A stretch of 64,000 bases of DNA from Rhabdornis inornatus (Eukaryota > Chordata > Aves > Passeriformes > Rhabdornithidae). The stretch covers positions 3,097,023-3,161,022 of the forward strand of contig VWZS01008125.1 in assembly GCA_013397075.1 (NCBI GenBank), read 5' to 3'. The notes below the pieces were generated by a model that had not been told where the DNA came from, ran no database searches, and saw nothing but the letters and a program-made list of their open reading frames with translations. Both the position numbers and the translations under genes were made by a program. Shown piece after piece: positions 13,527-23,504 of this stretch; position 1 is the first letter of the stretch; every line of letters begins with the position of its first letter.

Positions 13527-13657
13527 CTTGAAATTTCCTTCCTTCTCTCGGCTTCTTATTTTCATCAAGAATCAGAACACTGTTCTCTTCTTGGGTCATC
13601 TTTTTGCCTTTGAATGAGTTCCCTGCTGCAGCTGTTTCACTGCTCAACATTTTACTT
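13527..13657 (-). other. Candidate short coding exon (unproven)
   Basis: Read on the minus strand, an acceptor-like ACAACAG ends at 13658. An ATG at 13650 with A at -3 opens a frame of about 41 codons up to a donor-like AAG/GTGATT at 13527/13526. The encoded stretch starts MLSSETAAAG and is hydrophilic and rich in Lys, Glu and Ser, with codon use that looks more like coding sequence than its surroundings. Beyond the donor the open frame (to 13342) turns hydrophobic, as expected if it reads into an intron. I do not recognise the protein. The acceptor's pyrimidine tract is poor and no partner exon was identified. It could be an alternative first exon, a pseudo-exon or chance. Confidence 0.18.
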
Positions 13658-15310
13658 CTGTTGTAAGCAAAATCAGTTGAAACCCACAGAATTTATGATT
13701 TGTGATGTATTTGAAAATTCTAAATTTAATTTTACTGCAACCCTTCTCTCCCCCCACTAACAAAGCAAATAAAACATGTTGTTTTCAAATTTTCTTGCTG
13801 TGTAAAAATCAGTATGGTTAGCAATAAATGAAACTGGTTGGTTGGTGGTTTGGGTTTGGGCTTTGGGGTTTTTTTGCTTCAAGTCAAGTTTCACACTTCC
13901 ATTCTCTATTTCACCTGAGTCTGAACTCTAAACACAGGGAACATGATTTCCTTGGGAGAAGTACTGACAAAACCAGGCTTTCTGGGAAGCCCTTATCAAT
14001 GTTTTATCACAAGGTGTGAGTGCACAGGGTATTTCTCAGTGCTGCCATTCTGTCCTCCGTGTCTTGTAACTGCTACCAGGCTCCTTGGAATGACTTAAAC
14101 ACATTCCAACCAGTACTTTACAGACACTCCCTGGGTGAGACTCAAAAGCTAGACTAGCCTAGGACAGATTCTCCTGACACAATTTGGAAGTGTTCATCTT
14201 CTTCTGGAGGGAGAGCTTTGCTAGTGAGAAGAAAACTGTTGGACAGAGCATTTGGAAAAACATTCTTATTTAAGTTTTTGGTTTTTTTTTCATTCTGATT
14301 AGATTAGAGCTTTTCAGGCAAACTCTGCCTTTCTACAGATATAACTTACTATACCCCTCATCACTGCTGGGACATCAAGGGTTGCTATTTGATTACAAAA
14401 GGGTAACTGAATATTGGGGTCCAAGTCCAGGTCCAGTGTACATGGTTGCTTATGTAAAATTTCTTTCCTTTTGTTTAGGGATTCTTTCGAACACAGACCA
14501 TTTGATTTCTTGTGATTTTTTTTCCACGGTGTATCTCAGACAAAGCAACATTTTTTTTCTGGCAGCTACTTCAAATCCAAAACCATGGTTATATAAATAG
14601 TTGCTGAGTCTGTCTCTCTGTTGTTCCATTAAGCACTAGCATAGCTCATCTTTCCATAGACAATGGAAATATGCAGACAGTAAAAGTGCAGTTGTTTGCA
14701 ATCAGAGTAATGTAGCTGCTTTGTAAATATAGTTCTCTCACACTACTGGAGAACAGGCAAATGAGATCAAGATCAGAATAAAACTGTTATTGCTGGATTC
14801 AAGTGATGAATAAATGAATGTCTGTATATGCTATTCACTGTGATCATTGAATGTACATTGGGATACTCTCTGATGAGCATGAGAGAGCAAAGCATGTCTG
14901 CTTAATTTTTAATCTCATCTACAGGTTAGTCCTTGTAAAATAACAATTATCAAGTCAGATTCCCTGAAAGAATGAACTTGTCAAACTCACATACATTATC
15001 TGCTGTGGCAATTGATGTCAGTATGATAATGCCATGCCAGCAGTGCTTAAGCTAAGAGTTTGTCAGTTACCCCATGATAAACTCTAGCATTTGAGGGATT
15101 TCTTTCATCCCAGTTCATCAAATCACACAGGTCTGACATTCAATATGCAGTCCTCAGGGTTTTATATGTTCTTTTGCTCTTGATTTATGCTAACAATAGA
15201 ATATTTGAAAGAATGAAGACTAAGTCATCGCAGTGCCTAAGTGACTCTGATTAAACAGATTCCAGAAATTGGCTGTGGACAGCTGCACTGAAGAAGGAAG
15301 TTTGGATGAC
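13658..15310. other. Unique AT-rich DNA, no gene seen
   Basis: No gene or transposon was recognised. A G/T-rich tract lies at 13835-13876, and the right edge abuts the LTR at 15311. Confidence 0.55.
13835..13876 (+). repeat. G/T-rich tract, quadruplex-like
   Basis: Four GG pairs spaced by TT or T are followed by GGG, GGG and GGGG runs separated by 3-4 bases. Such spacing can form a G-quadruplex on the plus strand. This is a sequence prediction only. Confidence 0.45.
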
Positions 15311-15906
15311 TGCGCTGATTTCAGCTGGAGTAGAGTTAATTTTCTTCACAGTGGCTGGTGTGGGGCTACATTTTGAATTTGTGCTGAACACAAGGTTGAT
15401 AATACAGAGATATTTTTGTGATTGCTGAGCAGGGTTTGCATAGAACCAAGGCCTTTTCTACTTTTCATGCTGCCATGCTGGAAAGGAAGTTGCAGGTACG
15501 TGGGAGGCTTGCAGGTGACATGGTCAAGATAGGTCACCTCAACTGACCAAAGGGATATTCCAGACCCTATGACATCTGCTCAGTATACAAAGTGGGGAGA
15601 AGGAGGAGGAAAAGGGAGAACATTTGAAGTGATGGTGTTTGTCTTCCCAAATCACTGTTACATGTGGTGGGACCCTGCTCTCCTGGAGACAGCTGAACAT
15701 ATGCCTGACTGTGGGAAGTAGGGAATTAATTCATTGTTTTGCTTTGCTTGTGTGCATGGCTTTTGCTCTTCCTGTTAAACTGTCTTCATCTCAGCTCCCG
15801 AATTCTCTGGCTTTTTCCCATCCCATTCTCTCCCTGATCTGTCTGTGGGGGAATGAGCAAGTGGCTGCACAGGGCTTGGGTGCTGGCTGGGGTTACACCA
15901 CAACGA
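15311..15906 (+). mobile_element. Avian ERV-L-like solo LTR, near full length
   Basis: It starts TGCGCTGATTTCAGCTGG and ends about GGTTACACCACAACGA, matching from memory both ends of a common avian endogenous-retrovirus LTR (TTTCAGCTGGGATAGAG... to ...GGGGTTAAACCACGACA). Internal landmarks are in the expected order: a TGACCAAAGGGATATTCCA block near 15544, a TATACAAAG TATA-like box near 15585, and a TGTTAAACTGTCTTCATCTC segment near 15773 where the family has its poly(A)-signal region. No retroviral internal coding sequence follows, so it is a solo LTR. I saw no clear target-site duplication. The open frames at 15639-16026 on both strands lie in or overlap this LTR and are not genes. The exact subfamily name is uncertain. 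Confidence 0.8.
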
Positions 15907-16919
15907 CCAGTAAAGTTGGAAGTAAAAGCAAGCCTGAATTTTGTAGTGGTGCAGAAGAGCAAGGGAAAGAGGGAAGCAGCTAACTTCCCAAATTTCTTTA
16001 CTCTGAAAACAATGGAACTTCAACATGTTCTTGATATTTGGAGACCAGGCTCAGGGATCATCTTGTTTGACCTTAGAGGTTTTCAGTGTGAAAGGCTACG
16101 TGTGAGTTCATCACCTTAGGCTCAGGCACAGGCGTTTGCAGGGTTTGATGCTTCAAGATTTCTTTAAAAGTAAGGTAAACCACACTTTCTAGTACTTAAA
16201 TGCTTCCACTGACAACACAGACCACTGATAGCAAACGAAAAGTGCGCCTGTCCCTGTTGCAAATAATTATGAATGAAATGATAAATCCTACTCCCTGCTC
16301 TGGACAACTTAGCAGGGACTAAGCAGAAAAATAAGAGTATTAATATTGGCAGGGAAAGCAGAGAGCTTTGCTGCGGGGGGAACAAGCAGTAATTCATAGA
16401 AATGGATCTGCAGGTCTCCTTTATTGGTACAACCACATGACAGATTATATTTAAGATTAAATGGAGACTGGGCACAATCAAGCCCTTACCAAGGGAAATG
16501 TCTTTTTTTCTGAGTATGATTTTCCATCCTATCATTAATGTACCAATTATTTCCAACCTTTGTCTCTCATTTTAGGTTGGAGTAATCATAAGATTTTTGT
16601 AGGAAATTGCATTATTAATTTTATTACTTCTTTAGACGTACTTTTATATGTTTATGTAACATTTAAATTTATTATACTTACAGCAGTATTACTTCCCTGG
16701 ATATGAAATATTTTGGGAACATGGTTCTGAAAAAATATTCTATCAAATTTATCATTTTAGTGTTTTACGTATCCTGGTATCTAAAGAACACTCCTTAAAT
16801 ACTTTTAGATAACCTTAAGTGAAAAGAAAAACAAACCCTCAACTGGACCATATATGACAAATGGCCAGGAACAAACTGGTTTTTTTTTAAAATAAAAGTT
16901 ATTTCCTTACTCTCTAAAT
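15907..16919. other. Unique AT-rich DNA, no gene seen
   Basis: A 130-codon minus-strand frame (16164-16556) is the longest here, but it shows no domain, repeats of composition or splice framing that would support it as a gene. Short T/A runs occur. Confidence 0.5.
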
Positions 16920-17520
16920 CAAGCTGGAATTAATGTCTTCTGCTGTCTTTTCTTGCCTTATAACAGTCAGGAAAGTATTTATTTGATGCCATATGATGTC
17001 GCCAAAATAGAAGACAGAAGGTCTGTGAAACAAATGTTTTCCAAGGAGAATATCTTTTCTCCCAAAATTCCAGGGGGAGAAGGTATGGCGTATTATCATC
17101 ACTTTTCCGAACTCCCCCCCTCTCCTTCCCTACACCAGGTTCTCTCAAGGTTAATTTGAAATGGTATAAAATGCCGTATTCATGGAAGGAGCCGTTACCT
17201 TTTCGTTTGAAATGAAGAGATGTAATTCGGAATTTTCCCCCTTCATTACTCGGGAGCACCACAAAGGCCGGCTCAGCTTACACCAGAGGGCAATAGTGAG
17301 CTGTAAATATTTTCTCTCACTCTTGCCTTTTCTACGGAAGCTCTTCTCAGGCACTTTTGGCTCCTTTTCTCCCCCAGCCATAGGTGATCCTAACAGTGTA
17401 AAATCTGCACAATAGGACCAAATGCAGTGATGAGCTTCTTCCACTGTTCTCAGAATTCGCTGCATTTATAACAGATAGATGAAACTGGTGACTTTCATGA
17501 CTCCATAAAGTTACTCACCG
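16920..17520. promoter_or_regulatory. CpG-retaining unique segment, candidate regulatory element
   Basis: Twelve CpGs fall between 17000 and 17520, six of them within 17175-17270, while neighbouring stretches hold only a few per several hundred bases. There is no repeat signature, and several stop-poor frames overlap on both strands, which fits locally raised GC rather than a gene. It includes a CTGTAAATATTT forkhead-like site at about 17301. Retained CpG with no repeat suggests constraint or germline hypomethylation, as in a conserved enhancer or an orphan CpG patch. It does not meet usual CpG-island density, and activity is inferred. Confidence 0.3.
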
Positions 17521-19308
17521 ATTAGTCTGAACCCAACATTCAGGCTTCCCTGCAGTGCTAATACTCCTTCCTCTAAATTTGCACTCAGTCAGCTCTTTGG
17601 AGTAATGGCTCTTGCCAGAATTGGTAATATCAAACAGGAGGGAACAAGTATATAACTTTACATATTTTGCTTTGGAATTCTTTTAAAGTTGATTTAAACC
17701 CTCCACTTCAAAGACCAGGGCATTACTAATGTGATACCTTAGTGCAGTACAAGTTGCAGAAAAAAAGAAAAGAAGTGAGTAAGAAAAAAAATCAGGAAAA
17801 TATAAGTGAGTAAGATTTATGTTTCTTTCTTAAAATTTTGCCATAATTTTCTATATAAAGAATTTTTGCCTTAGAATTTCTAAAAAAAACTGAGCAGGCC
17901 TTTCTGTGTTTTTAACTGTTCTGTGGCTTGAATTGAATGACATTTCTAAATCCAAGTTTCATCTATCCCAGATTTTTAAAAGTATTGGATAACTATCAGG
18001 GGACTGCAAGTAGAAACAACCCCTTTATTCATTTGACCTCTGCCTTTTGTCATATGGATTTTTTTTCTGCTTATGCTATCTGCTGGAATTAAGCTTTTCT
18101 GACAAAGTTAGAACGGAGGAAGAAATTTTTCCCATCCATTTTGCATGGGTGTAAAGATTTAGGGAACAAGTAATTATGACATTATATATATACATTTTTA
18201 CAAATATCTAGCATGTTTTTAAGTGCTAATAAGTGGTGTTCTCCATGAGATGGGAATATATTGGGATATTGTTAGTGCTTAAGGAGTGCTTGAAATGTAA
18301 CTTTTCCTTAAGTTTTTCTTTGGTGTTTGTAAATGTTTGGGGTTGGGAGGTGGTGTTTGGTTTTTTGGTGTTGTTGGGGCTTTTTTCCCATAATCAGTGG
18401 CATTGCACTTTAAAGGAGTTGTTAAAGTCATCTCCAAATAGCATTGAGGCACTGTCCCCAAACATCAGACCAGGATGCCTGATCTGATGGTAGCTACCTT
18501 CACTATTTTCTGAAAGTAAGTTCCTACAAATGCCTGCCTAATTGTCCTTTTCTTGTATTTATCTGTGTGACCACAGTTGTTAGAGACAAACCCTCAGGTT
18601 ATGAGACTGTGACAAGACAAGGGTCCTAGCTGCCATTGTCTCCTTTGCCTTAATTTTTTTTGTGGTGGAGGACAGGACCTCTAAAGTTGTTGCTTAATTG
18701 ACTTTTATATTTAATAGACTGCCTTCCATTACATCAGTCTGCCCCTCAGGCCCTGCTGAAGTCCTGATTGATTTCTAATAGCTTTTAAAGTTAATACTGT
18801 AGCCTCCTGCTATTTTTCAGTGCTTTTGATTAGTGTTTTTCTGCATCGGCTTCCAAACACATATACAGATAGTGAAATAGTTTGAGTGTTTCTGATTGCA
18901 AAACACTGCAGGGAGGGAGAGAAACCCAATATGTTTTTTTTTTCATGGCTTTTGATTGGAAATGTCACAGAAAAGCATTCCCACAAAGCTGCCTTGAGTA
19001 AGTCATCAGTTCTGAAGACTAGGGACTAAGCCCTAGGATCTCATTAATGGGCTCAGAGGATCCAACATTTACAGCTGTGTCCAGAAAAGTCTGCGTTTGC
19101 TATTGCTTCTTTTCATTAATTTGTGAAATCTTTGCAAACCACCTCTGGTCCAGATAAATGTCAGCTATATCTCCGCTTGTGACTGAAAGATTATCCCTCC
19201 TACCCCCAAAATGCCTGCCCATCTGGCCATGAAGCAGAAGTCTGAGGGCCACACTGTAAATGACAATTCACCTGCTTGTACCTGGATTATACCCCTAGCT
19301 GGCCACCT
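17521..19308. other. Unique AT-rich DNA, no gene seen
   Basis: No gene was recognised. A G/T-rich low-complexity stretch lies at about 18340-18387, and T runs occur near 18059 and 18936. Confidence 0.55.
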
Positions 19309-19460
19309 AGAATTATAGAATTATAGAATCATTAATGTTGGAATAGGCCTCTGCAATCTTTGAGTCCAACCATTAACCTAATACTGCCAAATCCACCACT
19401 AGACCAGGTCCCTAAGCATGTTTCTAAGCACCACATCTACCACCCGTCTTGGAGAAAGTA
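19309..19460 (-). mobile_element. CR1 LINE 3'-end fragment
   Basis: The plus strand reads AATTATAGAATTATAGAATCAT, a decayed CR1 terminal octamer repeat seen in reverse. It is followed by a segment with GGAATAGGCCTCTG, GAGTCCAACCATTAACC, CCACTAGACCAGGTCCC and CACATCTACC, matching the reverse complement of the CR1 3' untranslated region. Only about 150 bp is recognisable; the right edge fades without a sharp boundary. CR1 copies usually lose the 5' end on insertion. Confidence 0.75.
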
Positions 19461-19639
19461 TTAACACCACACACCATGCCTGGGAGCTTATAAGTGCTGT
19501 GGAATGGGTGCATTTATCCAGTAGAGGTGAAGCTTGCTGAGTACTGACTGTCCCAGCAAAAAGAGAGGAGCAAACCAAAAGAGGATGAGCTCAGGCTTGG
19601 TCTGACTCTGCCATAGATCCAAAACCATCTGTGGATTTT

Positions 19640-20140
19640 GGGCTGATAAACCAGCTCTTCCTATAGGCTGGCACGTTCCTGGTGCTGGCAGGAGTGAGGA
19701 GCAGATGTCTGTATGGCAGCAAAGCTGCCTGGAGCTGCTCCTGGCCATGCTGGTGCCAGGCTGCCCATGGCAGTGTTTGTGGCCAATGCTCTGCGCTTCA
19801 GTGGGGGTCACCCAGCTGCAGCCTCCTGCTCACAGTGGCTCCCTCCTGGCTCCTGCCCCATCCTGGCCTCCCTGCTGGGCCAGGACTGCCTGCTATTCCT
19901 GGATAGCTCTCAGCTGCCAGCTGGAGACACTGCTGAATGAGGCAGTGGTCAGGCACAGCCTCCTGGGCAGCTCTCCCCTCAGACTGCTGCAATTACCACT
20001 TGTCTCCACCCTGATTAGAAAAGAAAACAGCTTTCCTCAGTCTGGCCTTCAGCCTACAGTTTGTACATGCATCTTCCCTTGGCAACTGGTTTTTCTTCTG
20101 CTGATGGCACAGTCTCCAGTGAAATCTGTCTCACAGTAAT
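19640..20140. other. GC-richer segment of unknown nature
   Basis: This stretch is clearly richer in G and C than its surroundings and contains a 144-codon plus-strand frame (19705-20139) along with overlapping open frames in other phases and on the minus strand. The predicted peptide is Leu-, Pro-, Ser- and Trp-rich with no domain I recognise. Openness in several frames at once points to base composition rather than selection on a protein. It may be part of an avian repeat I cannot name or an old GC-biased segment. Confidence 0.35.
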
Positions 20141-21733
20141 GAGAAGAAAACTCTGAAAACCTCAGCAGCTCATGCCTCGCTTGGTGGACAGTTTTGCTGC
20201 TCTGTGTTTTCAAAACACAGTAAAATAGTAATTATCCCTTGCTGCTCTCTTTGTAGTTCTTAAAACATGCGGCCTTCATTTAGGGAAAATGGCATCTGTT
20301 GAACCAAAACCACATAGCGAGTTGGTGTCAGAGCCAATATCAGAGCTTGGGAGCTCTGGCTTTTGACCTCATACTCAGTCCATCAGGCCATTTAGCTTCC
20401 TTAGGAAGCAGAAAACTACCACTTAAGAAGTGTATATGTTATGAGATGTAACAAGATCTTCAAGAGGGGAAACAGCAGAATTCTCCAAGAAACAAAACCA
20501 AAATCTCTCCTGTAGCTGTGAGAATCAAATGTCCAGGCAGTAGCACATCTGCACAGGGTTGGAGTCACTATGGAGTTGAAAAATTATGATATTTGCCAGT
20601 TAGCATTCTTTTAAAACAAACTGTTCATTAAGATTTTGGCTGCATTTTCTCTGCATTTCTGTGCCTGTTTTCAAATATTCTTATGAAAAGTTGTGCCACA
20701 TTTTTATGCAGCCATATGCAAAATACCACTGAATGACATGGGGCCATCTGACAGGTGCCATATTTATGATACCACAACATTTTTAATAGAGATCCCATAT
20801 TACAGAGAGGGAGTGCTCCAAATATCACAAGTTTGTATCCTTCAAAACAAGGAATAAAATGCATGCTAGCCTTTTGTATACAATAATGCAGTCTGTTAGC
20901 TTTTGTTGCTTACTGAATTTTCCTGGGATTGTGATAATAGAAAAGAGAAATACCAAGAAAAGCCCCAAAATAAAAACAACAAAACCCACCCCTTAAAACC
21001 TCATTTTATTGCAGCCTTATGTATGAAATTTTAAGCCCACTACAGTAGCAAACATGATTTTGAATCTTCCATGATGCACATAGATCAGTCTATTTCTGAA
21101 AGCAAAGACTGAAAGGAAAGTAATCTGAAAGCAGCAGATCACATAGGTTGTAAGCTATTTTTCACTTTAAGCAGCTTCTTAATTTCACTGGTAGCATATT
21201 CTTCTGATAGAGAAGAATAAACTAAATTAATGTATGATAACAAAAACTCTAAAAAGCTTAATGCAAGCTGCTTGTAAAGGATTCAAGTGTAAGCACAGCA
21301 GCATTTCTAAGCCTGTACATTTACAGGCAGCAGCGTGATCTTCTTTGTGATGACAAATTAGCCTTTAAAAGTCACACGATCAAAAGCATGTCACTGAAAC
21401 CTGGGCAAAGGTCAACAGGCTCTGAGTGGGAATCCTGCCGTGTTCCTGAAAGCATGGGATCATTTTCTCCATGATTGTGCTGTAGCATGGACTGTTTGAA
21501 AGGATTATCCATTGCTGATGGGGGTGTGTGACTGTAGGTGAGTGCATTGTGTGTGATAGAAGACTTGAGTGTTGCAAACCATGCATGGATTAAACGTCAG
21601 AAGCATTCAATTTAATGCTTTTATTTCTTGGAGGCTGTGTTCTTAATCTTAGTAACAGTGGCCAGCTGCAGTTCTGCAGAGAGAAGCACTATAGACACAG
21701 AAGAAAAATAAAGCAATGCAAGTGCCTTTCCTT
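20141..21733. other. Unique AT-rich DNA, no gene seen
   Basis: Only short frames with no family features. No transposon signature was recognised. Confidence 0.55.
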
Positions 21734-21751
21734 CCCCCCCACCCCCGCCCC
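21734..21751 (-). repeat. C-rich run; GC box and possible quadruplex on the minus strand
   Basis: Three C runs of 7, 5 and 4 are separated by single bases. The minus strand reads GGGGCGGGGG, a match to the Sp1/KLF GC box, and has enough G runs for a quadruplex if the 7-base run splits. It is isolated in AT-rich DNA. Confidence 0.4.
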
Positions 21752-22312
21752 TTCTCTGGAGACAGTTTTGTGTTCTGGGACAGCTGAAAGGCCAGACTTT
21801 AAGAGCACGGACATGCGCTATCTTTTGTGGAATGTGCATGTGATCTTCCTATGTATCATCACTGAGCAGGAGAGGGATGTTTTGCTCTTTCATCCATGCA
21901 TAACTTGTCACCACTTAAATACAAATTGCAAACATTTTTAAAGGCAAATGCATGCCCAAAAGGATTTCCCATCCTTCAAGCTGCCTGTTGTTAATTGACC
22001 CAAGTTCACTCTTTCAATTGACAGGAATTTTCTTTTTCTGCTGTGTGAAATGTAGATGATATGCACCACCAGAGAGCACATTATTAATTAAGAACAAATG
22101 TTTTTATAAAAATCCAAATAATAAAATCTTATTTGATTGTATGTCTGCTTGTAACTTGACAAAGTATATGTTCACAAATTGGCTGTAATGGTTTAGGTTG
22201 CAACGTAGGGCACAGATAAGGTCTTATGCATGGTTTTCTTATTAAATTTCAGCTCTGGATGTTGAAATTATTATTATTGTAATATATTATATCAAATCAC
22301 ATCTGTAATTGG
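21752..22312. other. Unique AT-rich DNA, possible target of the CR1 insertion
   Basis: No gene was seen. The 21990-22300 part is rich in TTAATTAA-like and ATTATTATT runs and ends where the CR1 body begins at about 22313. Confidence 0.45.
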
Positions 22313-22685
22313 AATTGTTCAGCCCAAAAAAGTCTTAGGTGTGACTTAATTGTGGCCTTCCAGCACCTGAAGGGAACCCACTAGGAAGATGAAGAGAGGC
22401 TGTTTATGAAAGCATGTAGTGTCAGGATAAGAGGGAATGGATTAAAACTGAGACATAGGTTTAGTTTAAATATTAGGAAGAAATTCTTTACTTTGAGGGT
22501 GGTAAGGCACTGGCCCAGATTGCCAGAGAAGTTGTGGATGCCCCATCCCTGGGACTATTCAAGGCCAGGTTGGACAAGGCTCTGAGCAAGGCTTAGTGTA
22601 AGATGCTCCTGCCCACAGCCGGGTGTTGGAACAATGTGATCTTTAAGGCCCCTTCAAACCCAAACCATTCCGTGATTCTATACTT
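22313..22685 (+). mobile_element. CR1 LINE 3' end
   Basis: From ATTGTTCAGCCC onward the segment follows the CR1 3' portion in order: TTGTGGCCTTCCAGCACC, AGGAAGAAATTCTTTACT, GAGGGTGGTAAGGCACTGG, TGGATGCCCCATCCCTGG, AAGGCCAGGTTGGACAAGG, ATGTGATCTTTAAGG and the terminal AACCATTCCGTGATTCTATA. About 370 bp remain, truncated at the 5' end as is usual for CR1. It is close enough to the remembered consensus to be a moderately young copy. It encodes nothing complete. Confidence 0.92.
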
Positions 22686-23504
22686 ATAGATACATATGCA
22701 CATGTGCATGTGTTTCTTTGTGCCTGTGTTTTAAAACACCCAGAATTGTTGCTAAATGTAAAGACTCAGATTCCTCTGCATGGATTTTAGTCACTGGATA
22801 CCTGCTTTCTGTAAGGTTTGTTATGTTAATGGAGTGATTCTTGGTCTAAGTCCTCCCACATGTTAGCATGGTTTGGGTGCTATAAAAGGGTACATATTTC
22901 AGCTGCAACTGTTGATTTGTGACGCCTCTCTCTCCACTGCCTTTTGATTGAGGGCTAGGGGGTATCTCAAGGAGGGCTGGAGGCAATGTGGTGAAAGAGG
23001 CACGGCCACTTCAGAAGAGCAGAGTCTCCAGTTCAGTGGTCATTGTTCCTCTATGTCTGTACCTTCCAAGATGTCCTTCCTTGAGCACCATAAATGTGGC
23101 AGTGTCATCCCCTGCTGACATGCCAAGGCTGGGATACAGCAATATCACCTTTCTGCTTCCAGCAACCTCTGCCTCATTCCTCTAAAATTCTTGTTTTTGC
23201 TTCTAAGCAGCGGCACTGATGAAACGGCACAGATGGTGGTGTTTGGATACAATGTTTCAAATTGTGTCTATTGCTTAAGAACACAGTCTTGTAGTTTCTT
23301 CCTATGATCTCTTATTTTGATTTTTTCTCCAGCAATTATAACTGTCCTGTGTGGGTGTATAAACACTAAACCAGGTTTTTATTCAATGCCTCAAAGAGAG
23401 AAAGTGGCCCTTCCAATTTGTGTGTTGCCACATACTGGGGGAGGAGAGCAAATAACCTCAACTCCTCTTTATCAAACATTTATTGATGATTGCCTGAGGA
23501 GAGC
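22686..23504. other. Unique DNA between two CR1 copies, no gene seen
   Basis: About 0.8 kb with short frames only. A TATAAAAGG sequence occurs at about 22880, but no transcript start is supported around it. Confidence 0.5.

Noticed and set aside
15639..16119. Plus- and minus-strand frames of 83-114 codons
   Set aside because: They lie in or run out of the solo LTR and carry no retroviral protein feature.
16164..16556. 130-codon minus-strand frame
   Set aside because: No domain, no splice framing and no recognisable homologue; consistent with a chance frame.
17151..17465. 104-codon minus-strand frame in the CpG-retaining block
   Set aside because: Overlapping frames on both strands are open too; local base composition is a simpler explanation than a coding exon.
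19705..20139. 144-codon plus-strand frame as a gene
   Set aside because: No domain or initiation context of note, and several other phases are open over the same GC-rich stretch, so composition explains it.
22875..22895. TATAAAAGG as a gene promoter
   Set aside because: No open frame, CpG rise or splice donor follows; TATA-like words are expected often in AT-rich DNA.
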